A stretch of DNA of 64,000 nt from Nonomuraea endophytica (GCF_014203235.1 NZ_JACHIN010000005.1:124001-188000); one strand, 5' to 3'; numbered from the stretch's first letter, positions 7,787-16,245 are shown. A program made the numbers and translations. Notes: a model not told the origin generated them from the sequence alone.

Positions 7787-8461
7787 ATGGCTAACAGTGG
7801 CACTGGTCCTGGTTCGATCACACCTGACGGATCCCCTGTTGAGTTCTATCTCCTCATCGAGCCCAACGGCGAGCCCGAGATCATCAGCGCCGCGCTCACG
7901 CCCGGCGCGTCCATCCTCGAGATCGGCTCGGGGGTCGGGCGGCTCACCCATCCCCTGCTCGCGCTCGGCTACGACGTCGTGGCCGTGGACGAGTCCGCGG
8001 ACATGCTCGCACACGTGCGCGGCGCGCAGACCGTGAAGGCGCGGGCGCAGGAGCTGCGGCTGGAGCGCGTGTTCGACGCGGTACTGCTCGCCTCCTACCT
8101 GGTCAACACCGCCGACGACGACGCGCGCCGGGAGCTGCTGTCGGCGTGCGCCCGGCACGTACGGCCCGGCGGCTCCGTCCTCATCCAGTGGACCCCGGCC
8201 GAGCAGCACGACGCGTGGGAGGTCGGCCGGGGGCGCACGACGGGCAACCTCAGCATCACCCTCACGGCGCTGGAGCCGGTGCGGCCCGGGGTGGTCGCAT
8301 CCACGATGCGGTACACACAGGACGATCGGGTGTGGACCCAGTCGTTCTGGTCGCGGCGGCTGACCGACGACGACCTCCGGGCCGAGCTGGAGCCGGCAGG
8401 GCTGCGGCTGGAGCGCTTCCTGACCGACGACCACAGCTGGGTGCTGGCCGTCCGCGAGTGA
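7787..8461 (+). CDS. Class I SAM-dependent methyltransferase
   Basis: The 224-residue protein has the Rossmann-type SAM fold with motif I LEIGSGVGRLTHP (residues about 45-57), an acidic strand end VVAVDES, and the post-motif segment FDAVLLASYLVNTADDD. It resembles ubiquinone/small-molecule methyltransferases of the methyltransf_25 type. The substrate cannot be told from the sequence. It is a monocistronic gene convergent with the GH3 gene. The ATG follows directly after a -10-like element, so the mRNA is probably leaderless. Confidence 0.75.
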   Translation: MANSGTGPGSITPDGSPVEFYLLIEPNGEPEIISAALTPGASILEIGSGVGRLTHPLLALGYDVVAVDESADMLAHVRGAQTVKARAQELRLERVFDAVLLASYLVNTADDDARRELLSACARHVRPGGSVLIQWTPAEQHDAWEVGRGRTTGNLSITLTALEPVRPGVVASTMRYTQDDRVWTQSFWSRRLTDDDLRAELEPAGLRLERFLTDDHSWVLAVRE

Positions 8462-8509
8462 CCCGGCGGACGGTCAGGCTTCTGTGCGTGGGTGATGCCG
8501 GTGGCCGGG

Positions 8510-10216
8510 TCAGGAGGTCAGGCCGTGTCCGAAGGGGTAGAGCGGGTCGGCGGTGCCGCCCGGGACGTCGGACGGGCTCGCCTCGACGGCCGCCATCGAC
8601 CGCGGCAGCTCGTACGGCAGCCGCCCCTGGGGCTCGGCCCGCCCGAACAGCACGTCCAGCAGCGCCCGGTCGCTCGCCCCGTAGTCGGCGACCACGGCGA
8701 CGGCGCCCTCGGCGATCTCGGGGAAGACCGCGGGCCGCTCCAGGTAGACGTCCACGACGGTGGGCACCGTGGCCTGCAGGCGGGTGATGCGGTCGATCTC
8801 GGCGGCGGGGAAGGCGAGGCTGCCGGAGTGGAAGAAGGCCTCGAAGGCGCCGGGCCGGTGCTCGTACGGCGCGGCCAGCCGTACCACGGCCACGTCGGCC
8901 TCCTCGGGCGTGGCGACGACCTTGCCGTAACCGGCGGCGACGTCGGCGTCCACGCCCTCCACGTATACGCGCGCACCGTCGGCCAGCGGCAGCGGCCCGT
9001 TCTTGAGCAGCGTGAGCGAGGCCGTCTGCGCCTCGAACCCGGCGCGAGCGAAATCGGCCCGCCCGACGACCTCCTCGGCCGCGTCAGGGTCGACGAAGGG
9101 CGCGTCGAACAGCCCGAGCGTGAACTTCTCCCGCAGCACCCGCCGCACCGACTCATCCAGCCGTGCGGTGCTGATCCGCCCGTCCTCGACCAGCTCGACG
9201 AGCAGGTCGGGGCAGGCCTCGCCGCCGAACTGGTCGACGCCGGCCTCGATCGCCTTCAGCATGCGCTCGGCGGGGGTGAGGTGCTCGACGCCCCAGGCGC
9301 GGGCGGGCATCTCCTGGCCCATGATGAAGGCGTCGGTGATCAGGCCCCAGTCGGTGCAGACGATGCCGTCGAAGGAGTAGCGCTCGCGCAGCAGGCCGGT
9401 GATGACGCCCTTGTTGAAGCCGAAGCCGACCTCTTCGTGTTCGGTGCCGACCGGCATGCCGTAGTAGGGCATGATCTGCGAGGTTCCGGCGTCGAAGGCG
9501 GCCTCGAAGGGCTTCAGGTGGTGCTCGAACCGGCCGCCGGGGTAGACCTGCTCGCGGCCGTGGGCGAAGTGGGGGTCCTCGCCGTCCTTCTGCGGGCCGC
9601 CGCCGGGGAAGTGCTTGGTCATGCAGGCGACGCCGCCGGGGCCGAGGCGCTCGCCCTGGAAGCCGAGGATGTAGGCGCGCACGAGGCGGGAAGTGAGCTC
9701 GGCGTCCTGGCCGAAGGTGCCGTTGGCGCGCGACCAGCGGGGCTCGGTGACCAGGTCGATCTGGGGGTGGAGGGCGACGCGGATGCCGACGGCCACGTAC
9801 TCCCGCCGCGCTATGTCGGCGAATTTCCGGACCAGCTCCGCGGAGCCGATCGCCGCCAGCCCCGGCGGCTCCGGCCACTGCGAGAACGCCCCGGCCATCA
9901 TCGACGCGCCCGGGTTGCTGGAGAAGGAGTGGCGCGGGTCGGTGGAGAACGTCACCGGGATGCCGAGCCGGGTGGCGGCGGCCCGCTCCTGCAGCGCGTT
10001 GTGCCACTCGGCCATCTCGCGCGGGGAGCCGCCGCCGAGCACGTTGAAGTGGTTCATGTGCCTGCCGTCGATCATGCTCTCGGCGGTCTCGGCCCCCGGC
10101 GGCGGCGCGAACCAGATGGTGTGGAAGAGCAGCCCCGCCTTCTCCCGCAGGGTCATCCTGGCCACGAGGTCGTCGACCCGTGCCGCGGTGGGGAGTGAGG
10201 GGTCCTTGTAGTTCAT
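8510..10216 (-). CDS. Glycoside hydrolase family 3 protein (beta-glycosidase)
   Basis: The 568-residue enzyme contains the GH3 N-terminal barrel with the KHFPGGGPQKDGEDPHF loop and the nucleophile motif DGIVCTDWG, followed by the alpha/beta-sandwich domain (FTLGLFDAPFVDPD onwards). GH3 enzymes remove terminal beta-glucosyl, xylosyl or N-acetylglucosaminyl residues with retention. There is no signal peptide, so it acts in the cytoplasm on imported oligosaccharides or glycosides. No sugar transporter or regulator is adjacent. The ATG at 10216 is chosen because a consensus TATAAT box lies six bases upstream, implying a leaderless message. Regulation by the palindrome at 10221-10238 is likely. 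Confidence 0.85.
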   Translation of the reverse strand: MNYKDPSLPTAARVDDLVARMTLREKAGLLFHTIWFAPPPGAETAESMIDGRHMNHFNVLGGGSPREMAEWHNALQERAAATRLGIPVTFSTDPRHSFSSNPGASMMAGAFSQWPEPPGLAAIGSAELVRKFADIARREYVAVGIRVALHPQIDLVTEPRWSRANGTFGQDAELTSRLVRAYILGFQGERLGPGGVACMTKHFPGGGPQKDGEDPHFAHGREQVYPGGRFEHHLKPFEAAFDAGTSQIMPYYGMPVGTEHEEVGFGFNKGVITGLLRERYSFDGIVCTDWGLITDAFIMGQEMPARAWGVEHLTPAERMLKAIEAGVDQFGGEACPDLLVELVEDGRISTARLDESVRRVLREKFTLGLFDAPFVDPDAAEEVVGRADFARAGFEAQTASLTLLKNGPLPLADGARVYVEGVDADVAAGYGKVVATPEEADVAVVRLAAPYEHRPGAFEAFFHSGSLAFPAAEIDRITRLQATVPTVVDVYLERPAVFPEIAEGAVAVVADYGASDRALLDVLFGRAEPQGRLPYELPRSMAAVEASPSDVPGGTADPLYPFGHGLTS

Positions 10217-10220
10217 GGCG

Positions 10221-10238
10221 TGATTATACGTATCATCA
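10221..10238 (-). promoter_or_regulatory. Operator over consensus -10 box of the GH3 gene
   Basis: On the minus strand this reads TGATGATACGTATAATCA, an 18-bp palindrome with one mismatched pair and a central CG, as in LacI-family operators. It contains a perfect TATAAT, and six bases (CACGCC) then lead to the ATG at 10216, so the transcript is probably leaderless. A protein bound here would block RNA polymerase directly. This is the expected arrangement for sugar-inducible glycosidase genes. Confidence 0.65.
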
Positions 10239-10314
10239 GCTTCTCTACCAGAGGTTCGCGCCATGCGCCACGCCGCCGCGTGCCGCAATTACTGGGAAAT
10301 ACTGGAACTCCTGC

Positions 10315-10326
10315 TACCCTCGCGCC
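10315..10326 (+). promoter_or_regulatory. Leaderless -10 element of the helicase-nuclease operon
   Basis: TACCCT (10315-10320) fits TANNNT. CGCGCC separates it from the ATG at 10327, and no ribosome binding site is present. CTGGGA at 10292-10297 is a weak -35 candidate at 17-bp spacing. Confidence 0.45.
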
Positions 10327-11130
10327 ATGAGTGACCGGCTGGACCAGCTGGAGAGGCGCATCGACGAACTCCGCGCCGGGGTGCGCCGCGCCATGCGCGC
10401 CCGTGACGCGGTCACCGCCCGGGCCCTGCGCGCCGACCTGCGCGCCGCGGAACGCACCTGGGACTCCCTGGTCAGCTCCCCCGTCCAGACCCCGGGCGGC
10501 AAGCGGGCCGGCGCCACGACCGTGCGCGAGCGGGTGCACCAGGCGCTCGACGCGCTCGGCGCCCCCGCCCAGCCCCGGCTGATCGTGGCCGTCAGCGAGG
10601 CGTTCTTCTCCGGCGGGCTGCGTTCGGCGCAGCTCACCAGCATCCGCCGCGACGAGGAACGTTCCTTCCGCTCCAGCCCGTACGGCCGGCCGTACTATCT
10701 GTGCGCTGCCCTGACCGACCGCCTCTCCCCCGCCCGGGGCCTGCTCACGCTGAGCGCCTGGCCGCTGGAGCGCCGGGTGGTGGGACCGCTGAGCCCGAGG
10801 GTCGACTTCCTGACCTGCGCGGCGGCGGTGGCCCAGCACATCCAGCGCAGCGCGGGCCCGTCACCGGAGTCGCTGCGGCTGGTGGCCAGGATGGGGCGCA
10901 ACATCCCCGGCGGCGAGCTGGTCGAGCTGGGCAAGGACGTCGATCCCGGCCGCGTGGCCGAGATGGCGCTGGCGGAGCTGGCCGTACACCTTGATCGGGA
11001 CACCCGCGACCGGGCCGAGCTGGCGGCCCGCGCGCGCGAGCAACTGGACGACCCCGCGCGGCTGTTCGGCGCCGCGCTCCTGAGCGCCGCCAACGTCGGC
11101 GCCCTCGGCAAGGAAGGGATCACGGCGTGA
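10327..11130 (+). CDS. Unknown coiled-coil protein, first gene of helicase-nuclease operon
   Basis: The 267-residue protein begins with a basic/acidic heptad-like helical region (residues 1-60, MSDRLDQLERRIDELRAG onwards), followed by a compact mixed domain with a winged-helix-like stretch VRERVHQALDALG and SSPYGRPYYLCAALT. I do not recognise the family. It is the leading gene of a four-gene operon in which every junction is a 4-nt overlap (GTGA, ATGA, GTGA), so the products are probably made in fixed proportion and may form one complex. It could be the recognition or DNA-binding subunit; this is inference from position and from the possible winged helix. Confidence 0.65.
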   Translation: MSDRLDQLERRIDELRAGVRRAMRARDAVTARALRADLRAAERTWDSLVSSPVQTPGGKRAGATTVRERVHQALDALGAPAQPRLIVAVSEAFFSGGLRSAQLTSIRRDEERSFRSSPYGRPYYLCAALTDRLSPARGLLTLSAWPLERRVVGPLSPRVDFLTCAAAVAQHIQRSAGPSPESLRLVARMGRNIPGGELVELGKDVDPGRVAEMALAELAVHLDRDTRDRAELAARAREQLDDPARLFGAALLSAANVGALGKEGITA

Positions 11131-12227
11131 GACGGATCGACGCGCTGCGGGGGACGACACCGCCGAAACCGCACGACGCCCGGGCCATCGCGGCGCTGGC
11201 CGCGAATCCGGGTTGCGCGCGCCGGGCGCTCATGGACGGCGCGGGGGTGGACAAGGACGCGGCCGCGCGGCATCTGGGCTTTCCCGCGCCGTTCGGGCAG
11301 TCGCCGTTCGCGATCACCCGCGGCAACCAGTTCGAGGCCCTGGTCAAGTCCGACGGCTGCGCCGAGCTGCTGCGGATGCTGCGCGAGCTGCTGGAGCTGC
11401 CGATCGCCGAGGTCGCCTACCACGACGTGGAGAACGTGGGCGCGCACCTGCGCCACGCCCACACCCGCGCGTTGTTCGAGCGGGCGGCCAGGGGCGAGCA
11501 CGACGCGGGCACGCTCTACGACCACCCGCTGCTGAGCCTGGACATCGCCGGCCACACCGCCTACCTGGAGCCGGACGTGGTCGCCTTCCAGCTGGAGGGC
11601 CGCTTCCACATCGTGGAGATCAAGTCGTTCGCGATCGTGGACGGCCAGGCCGACCCGGCCGCGGTGGCGGCGGCCGCGCGGCAGGCGGCCGTTTACGTGC
11701 TGGCGCTGCGCACGATGCTGGAGGAGCTCGGCCACGACCCGCTGACCGTCTCCCACGACGTGGTCCTGGTCTGCCCCGAGAACTTCGCCAACCGCCCGGT
11801 CGCGAAACTGGTGGACGTGCGCAGGCAGCTCGCGGTGCTACGCAGGCAGCTGACCAGGATGACCACGCTCGACCGGCTGCTGGAGGAGCTGCCGGAAGGG
11901 CTCACCTTCGACCTGGAGCCGGGCGAGGACGGCCTGCCGCTGCGCCGCGCCGCCGACCTCGCCGACGCGCTGCGCGGAGTGACCGCCCGCTACGCGCCCG
12001 ACTGCCTGTCCACCTGCGACCTGTGCTTCTTCTGCCGGAACGAGGCCCGCGAGGAGGGTGCGTCCGACCTTCTCGGCCGCAACGTCCGCGACGAGCTGGG
12101 CGGTGTGGCCAGCGTCGAGGAGGCGCTCGGCCTGGCCGACGGCACCCGTGCCCCGCGCGAGGGGCAGGAGGAGATCGCCCGCCTGCTGCGCGGCGCCGAG
12201 CGGCTGCGCCAGGACTGCCTCGCATGA
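11127..12227 (+). CDS. Cas4/RecB-like PD-(D/E)XK nuclease with Cys cluster
   Basis: The 366-residue protein carries the PD-(D/E)XK nuclease signature: D151 (LEPDVVAFQ), E164-x-K166 (HIVEIKSF) and the Q186-x3-Y190 motif typical of the RecB/Cas4 branch. A cysteine cluster C293-x3-C297-x2-C300-x2-C303 follows, as in nucleases that hold an Fe-S cluster or zinc. The likely activity is DNA cleavage or end processing coupled to the helicase encoded two genes downstream. The GTG start overlaps the stop of the preceding gene. There are no CRISPR genes nearby, so it is not an acquisition Cas4. The nuclease fold is well supported; the Fe-S ligand role of the cysteines is inferred. Confidence 0.75.
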   Translation: MRRIDALRGTTPPKPHDARAIAALAANPGCARRALMDGAGVDKDAAARHLGFPAPFGQSPFAITRGNQFEALVKSDGCAELLRMLRELLELPIAEVAYHDVENVGAHLRHAHTRALFERAARGEHDAGTLYDHPLLSLDIAGHTAYLEPDVVAFQLEGRFHIVEIKSFAIVDGQADPAAVAAAARQAAVYVLALRTMLEELGHDPLTVSHDVVLVCPENFANRPVAKLVDVRRQLAVLRRQLTRMTTLDRLLEELPEGLTFDLEPGEDGLPLRRAADLADALRGVTARYAPDCLSTCDLCFFCRNEAREEGASDLLGRNVRDELGGVASVEEALGLADGTRAPREGQEEIARLLRGAERLRQDCLA

Positions 12228-13651
12228 GTCTCCTGACGTCCCTGGCCAAGCTGCGCGCCCTGCAGGAGGGGCGGGCGCAGCCGATCGCGACCGTGCGGCA
12301 CTGCCATCTGTCCGACCGGCCGATGGTGTTCATCCCGTTGAAGCTGTCCGGCGAGGCCGCCGCGCCGCTGGCCGCGATGTTCGGCACCGACCGGCAGGCG
12401 CCCCAGCTGCTCGTGGTGGCCCAGCCGCGCAACCGCGACCTGCGCTTCGCCTTCACCGCGGATCTGGCCGGGCTGCTGCTGCCGTACCTGGAGAGCTTCC
12501 TGGCCGACACCGAGACGGTCGAGCGCAAGAACGCCGACCCCTACGAGCGCGCGCTCGACGCGCCGCAGTTGTTGCTGCCCAACCGCGCGGGCGTGGCGTT
12601 CACCGCGCTGCTGGGCCGTTCGACCCGCTTTCGCCGCACCGACGGCCCCTACCCGGTGCCGGAGGGCGTGCCGCTGCTGGGCCGCTGGCTGACGTACCTG
12701 GCCGAGCGCGCCGCCTACCCGGGCTCGTCGCTGACGCTGGCCGTGACCGAGGAGCTGAGCCGCCACTGGGCCAGCGGGCAGAGCGCGCTGGAGGACGCCA
12801 ACCTGGCCGCCCTGATGGCGTGGGTCGAGGGGCGCCCCTCCGACGAGGCCGAGGACCCGCTGGTCTGGCCGCCCGCCGGACCCGCCACCGACCCCGGCTT
12901 CGACTCCGAGGTGCTCGCGCCCGCGATCGAGAACGGCTCGGCCGAGCGCATCACCGAGGCGCTGCGCACCCAGCTGGAGCCCACGTGGCGGCTGATGTGG
13001 CAGGCCGCCGACCTGCTGCGGACGCTGCCCGAGGGCGCGAGCGTGGCGCAGCGCTGGGAGCTGGACCGCGGCTCCTACAGCGGCTTCGCCACCCAGCTCG
13101 CCGAGGGCGGCCCGCCGCAGGCCCGCCGCGACGGCGCGGTCGCCGCCGCCTCCCGCCTGTCGCGCATGGAGCGCGCCCAGGCCTCCTACGACGTGCAGCG
13201 CGCCTACGACGACCCGCTGATCATGGCCGACCACCGGCTGTCGGGCGAGGCGTTCGCCGGCGAGGTGGTGCAGACCGAGCCGGACAACTTCGAGGGCGAG
13301 GGCCGCTCGCGCAAGCTGCGCCCGCTCGTGGTGGTCAAGACCGACGATCCGGTACGGCTGCCGCCCGGCAGCGCCCTCGGCACCCCGCAGCGCAAGGGCC
13401 AGGGCGCCGAGCTGGTCGAGGCGGCCGGCGGCCTGGTCACCCTGAAGATCACCAAGGGGATGGGCAGGGGCAAGACGCCGGCCCCGGGCTCGGTCCCCGA
13501 GGTCGGCGAGCGAGTCTGCTACACCACGCTGACCGACGACTTCCAGGGCGCCGCGACGCTGCCCGAGCCCGAGGCGACGCCGTGGACGCACGGCGGCCCG
13601 CCGCTGGAGTACGTGCCGAACGACGACGACGCCAGGGAGGCGTGGGAGTGA
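12224..13651 (+). CDS. Unknown 475-residue protein of helicase-nuclease operon
   Basis: I do not recognise this 475-residue soluble protein. The N-terminal 110 residues look like a compact alpha/beta domain (PMVFIPLKLSGEAAAP, LLVVAQPRNRDLRFAF). The middle is helical and acidic, with repeated Trp. The C-terminal 120 residues are rich in beta strands and basic patches (SRKLRPLVVVKTDDP, LKITKGMGRGK). The C-terminal part could be an OB-like or SH3-like nucleic-acid-binding fold of the kind often placed N-terminal to SF1 helicase cores; here it would be a separate subunit. It is coupled to both neighbours by 4-nt overlaps. Confidence 0.6.
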   Translation: MSLLTSLAKLRALQEGRAQPIATVRHCHLSDRPMVFIPLKLSGEAAAPLAAMFGTDRQAPQLLVVAQPRNRDLRFAFTADLAGLLLPYLESFLADTETVERKNADPYERALDAPQLLLPNRAGVAFTALLGRSTRFRRTDGPYPVPEGVPLLGRWLTYLAERAAYPGSSLTLAVTEELSRHWASGQSALEDANLAALMAWVEGRPSDEAEDPLVWPPAGPATDPGFDSEVLAPAIENGSAERITEALRTQLEPTWRLMWQAADLLRTLPEGASVAQRWELDRGSYSGFATQLAEGGPPQARRDGAVAAASRLSRMERAQASYDVQRAYDDPLIMADHRLSGEAFAGEVVQTEPDNFEGEGRSRKLRPLVVVKTDDPVRLPPGSALGTPQRKGQGAELVEAAGGLVTLKITKGMGRGKTPAPGSVPEVGERVCYTTLTDDFQGAATLPEPEATPWTHGGPPLEYVPNDDDAREAWE

Positions 13652-14925
13652 GCCCCGAGGAGGTCATCAGGAACGTCCTGGCCGACCTGCCCAAGCACCG
13701 CGGCGTGGTGGTCGACTCCCCGCCCGGCGCGGGCAAGTCGACGCTCGTGGTGCGGGCCGCGGCGCACATCGCGGCGACGGGCGAGCCGCTGATGATCGTG
13801 GCGCAGACCAACGAGCAGGTCGACGACCTGGTCACCCGCATCAGCGACAAGCACCCCGACCTGACCGTGGGCCGGCTGTCGGCCAGCGGGTACGTGGCGC
13901 CGCGCCGGCTGCTGGAGCTTCCCGGCGTCACCGTCGGCACCCGCATCCAGGACCTGGGCGACCCGGACATCGTCCTGGCCACCTCCGACAAGTGGGCGTG
14001 GATCTCCGGGCGCACCTGGCCGTGGGCGATCGTGGACGAGGCGTACCAGATGCGCTCGGACAAGCTGCTGCGCATCGCGGGGCTGTTCGAGCGGGCGCTG
14101 TTCGTGGGCGATCCCGGCCAGCTCGACCCGTTCTCGATCGTGGAGGCGGACCGCTGGTCGGGGCTGTCGTGGGATCCGCTGCAGAGCGCGGTGTCGGTGC
14201 TGCTGCGCCACAACGACGACCTGCCGGTGCACCGGCTGCCGGTCTCCTGGCGGCTGCCGGCCTCGGCGGCGCCGGTGGTCTCGCGGGCCTTCTATCCGTT
14301 CACCGGCTTCACCTCGGGCACCGGTTCCGGCGAGCGTCAGCTGGAGCTGAGCACCGGCGGGCTCGGGACCGTGCACGACCGGGCGCTGGAGGAGGCGGCG
14401 CGCTCGGGGTGGTCGCTGCTGGAGCTGCCCAACCGGCACACGGTCCGTACCGACGGCGAGGCCGTGCAGGCGGTGGCGCTGCTGGCGGCGCGGCTGCTGC
14501 AGCGGGGCGCGGTGGCGAGCTCTGAGCAGGGCGAGCGGCCGGTGACGGCCGAGCGCATCGCGGTCGGCGCGGCCCACCGCGACCAGGTGGCGGCCATCAG
14601 GAACGCCGGGCTGCCGCCGGAGATCACCGTGGACACCGCCAACCGGCTGCAGGGCCGCGAGTACGACGTGACGATCGTGCTGCACCCGCTGTCGGGGCGG
14701 CGTGACGCGACCGCCTTCCACCTGGAGTCGGGACGGCTGTGCGTGCTGGCCTCGCGGCATCGGCACGCGTGCGTGGTGGTGGCGCGGGCGGGCATCGCCG
14801 AACTCCTGGACGCCCACCCGTCGGCCGAGCCGGTGCAGCTGGGCGTGCCGGTGAAGTTCCCCGACGGGTGGGAGGCCAACCAGTCGGTGCTGGAGCACCT
14901 GTCCGCCCACCGGGTACAGGCCTGA
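13648..14925 (+). CDS. SF1 (Upf1/Dna2-like) helicase
   Basis: The 425-residue protein shows the superfamily 1 helicase motifs in order: I SPPGAGKST, Ia IVAQTNEQVDDL, II VDEAYQM, III FVGDPGQLDPF, IV SWRLP, V TANRLQGREYDVTIV and VI LASRHRHACVVVAR. Motif III (GDPxQLxP) and motif V (QGREYD) place it in the Upf1/Dna2 branch. It lacks the large N-terminal extension and fused nuclease of Dna2; those functions appear to be supplied by the upstream genes. The GTG start overlaps the stop of the third gene. The operon ends here, 3 bp from a convergent GNAT gene. The role is probably DNA or RNA unwinding in repair or defence. Confidence 0.85.
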   Translation: MSPEEVIRNVLADLPKHRGVVVDSPPGAGKSTLVVRAAAHIAATGEPLMIVAQTNEQVDDLVTRISDKHPDLTVGRLSASGYVAPRRLLELPGVTVGTRIQDLGDPDIVLATSDKWAWISGRTWPWAIVDEAYQMRSDKLLRIAGLFERALFVGDPGQLDPFSIVEADRWSGLSWDPLQSAVSVLLRHNDDLPVHRLPVSWRLPASAAPVVSRAFYPFTGFTSGTGSGERQLELSTGGLGTVHDRALEEAARSGWSLLELPNRHTVRTDGEAVQAVALLAARLLQRGAVASSEQGERPVTAERIAVGAAHRDQVAAIRNAGLPPEITVDTANRLQGREYDVTIVLHPLSGRRDATAFHLESGRLCVLASRHRHACVVVARAGIAELLDAHPSAEPVQLGVPVKFPDGWEANQSVLEHLSAHRVQA

Positions 14926-14928
14926 ACG

Positions 14929-15864
14929 CTAGACCCTTCGGCGCCACACGTCGATGACCATGACCGGGCGCATGCCCGCCGAGGTGTAGAGGCCGAGCGC
15001 CGGGGTGGTGTTGTTGGAGTCGACGTGCAGGATCGTGCCCTTCCTGCCGCGGGCCGCGTCGGCGGCGAACGCCCGCAGCAGCAGGTGGCGGCCCAGGCCC
15101 CGGCCCCGGTAGGCGGGCAGGGTGGCCAGCGTGCCGACGTAGCCGCAGTCCTCGTCGGGGACGAAGGCGTTGTTGGCGTGGAGCATGGCGGCGGGCTCGC
15201 CGTCCACCCTGGCCACGATGAGCTGCGACCAGTCGTTGACGCTCTGGGCCGTGCGCCGCTCGTACCAGGCGTCGTAGTCGACCTTGATGAAGCCGAAATG
15301 GTCGGCGAAGCCTTCCTGGTGGACGAGGTGGGCCTGGCGGCGTACCTCCTCGTCCTCGCCGGTGTGCAGGGTGAGGCCGGGCAGGGGTTCCGGGGGCGCG
15401 GGCGGGGCGGTGAAGTCGATGCGCATGCGGTGGAAGCTGGTGGCGGGCTGGAAGCCCTTCGCCTCGGCCTCGGCCCGCTTGCCCTCGTCGGCGCGGTAGA
15501 CGCCGATGTCGACGGTGGCGCCGCTGTGTCCGAGCTCGGCGGCGATCTCCTTGGCCCGGCCGAGCACCAGCGCCCAGAGGCCCGCTGACAGGCCTTCGGT
15601 GCCGGGCCGTACGAGGACTTCCACGTCGACGTTGTCGCTGTCGCCCTTGCGGCAGGCCCATGCCCAGCCGACCGGGCGCCCATCGGAGTCCTCCGCCAGC
15701 CAGCCGTCGGTGTCGCGGTCGAACTCGGGCTCGACCAGTTCGTCGGCGATGTCCTCGAGCGTGGTGTCGACGTGGCCGAGCACCGCCAGGTCGCAGGCGG
15801 AGACGAGGTCGTGGATGGCGGCGGCGTCCTCGACCTGCGGGCGCCGAATCCGATGGGTGTTCAT
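14929..15864 (-). CDS. Tandem GNAT acetyltransferase, MshD-like
   Basis: The 311-residue protein consists of two GNAT domains (about residues 1-150 and 155-311). The C-terminal one has the acetyl-CoA loop LPAYRGRGLGRHLLLRA followed by LHVDSNNTTPALGLYTSAGM, closely resembling mycothiol synthase MshD; the N-terminal domain has a degenerate loop. It may be a paralogue of MshD acetylating another small amine, since true mycothiol synthase cannot be told apart without substrate-pocket comparison. It is transcribed divergently from the STAS gene, with a CCCG-N6-CGGG palindrome between them. Confidence 0.75.
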   Translation of the reverse strand: MNTHRIRRPQVEDAAAIHDLVSACDLAVLGHVDTTLEDIADELVEPEFDRDTDGWLAEDSDGRPVGWAWACRKGDSDNVDVEVLVRPGTEGLSAGLWALVLGRAKEIAAELGHSGATVDIGVYRADEGKRAEAEAKGFQPATSFHRMRIDFTAPPAPPEPLPGLTLHTGEDEEVRRQAHLVHQEGFADHFGFIKVDYDAWYERRTAQSVNDWSQLIVARVDGEPAAMLHANNAFVPDEDCGYVGTLATLPAYRGRGLGRHLLLRAFAADAARGRKGTILHVDSNNTTPALGLYTSAGMRPVMVIDVWRRRV

Positions 15865-15876
15865 GCAGGATATTGT

Positions 15877-15890
15877 CCCGATCTATCGGG
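15877..15890. promoter_or_regulatory. Palindrome between divergent GNAT and STAS genes
   Basis: CCCGAT-CT-ATCGGG is a perfect 14-bp inverted repeat placed 13 bp before the GNAT ATG and 41 bp before the STAS start. It is a candidate shared operator. A TTTT run follows on the plus strand, but the hairpin loop would be too tight for a normal terminator. Confidence 0.4.
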
Positions 15891-15930
15891 TTTTCCGCCT
15901 CCGATTTTCCCGCCGTCGTAGGGTGGAGGC

Positions 15931-16245
15931 GTGCTCGACAAGACCCCGCTGCGCGTCGAGGTCGCCACCCCCGCCCCGGGCACCGTCAGGATCTCGCTGA
16001 CCGGCGACCTCGCCTTCGACACTGCGGCAAAACTCTCCGGGCTGGTGTTCGAGCCCGGCTACCACCGTCTCGACCTGGACCTGGCCGGGATCTCCTTCAT
16101 CGACTCCTCCGGCCTGGCCGCGCTCGTCCGGCTCCACCAGCAGGCGGAGTCGGAGGGCGCGGCGCTGCGGCTGGTCGCGGTCAGCCCGCACCTGCGCAGG
16201 CTGCTCAAGGTGACCGCGCTCGACCAGTTGTTCAGGCTCCCTTGA
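15931..16245 (+). CDS. STAS-domain anti-sigma factor antagonist
   Basis: The 104-residue protein is a single STAS domain with the signature FIDSSGLAALVRLHQ; a Ser in DSSG (59/60) is the expected phosphorylation site, as in RsbV/SpoIIAA. Such proteins bind anti-sigma kinases and release a sigma factor when dephosphorylated. The GTG start has a good ribosome binding site (GGTGGAGG). Its 3' end overlaps that of the convergent MFS gene by 14 bp. A HATPase anti-sigma-like protein is encoded 2.2 kb away (18464-18886) and could be the partner, though they are not in one operon. Confidence 0.8.
   Translation: MLDKTPLRVEVATPAPGTVRISLTGDLAFDTAAKLSGLVFEPGYHRLDLDLAGISFIDSSGLAALVRLHQQAESEGAALRLVAVSPHLRRLLKVTALDQLFRLP

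Noticed and set aside
8459-8512. TGACCCGG / CCGGGTCA inverted pair as terminator between the methyltransferase and GH3 genes
   Set aside because: The loop would be 38 nt, and the arms include both stop codons; pairing may be coincidental.
11127-12227. CRISPR adaptation Cas4
   Set aside because: No cas1, cas2 or array in the window; its operon partners are a helicase and two unknown proteins.
14337-15683. 448-residue minus-strand frame bridging the helicase and GNAT genes
   Set aside because: It is an out-of-frame shadow of the GNAT gene running antisense into the helicase; Arg/Pro/Ser-rich with no domain.
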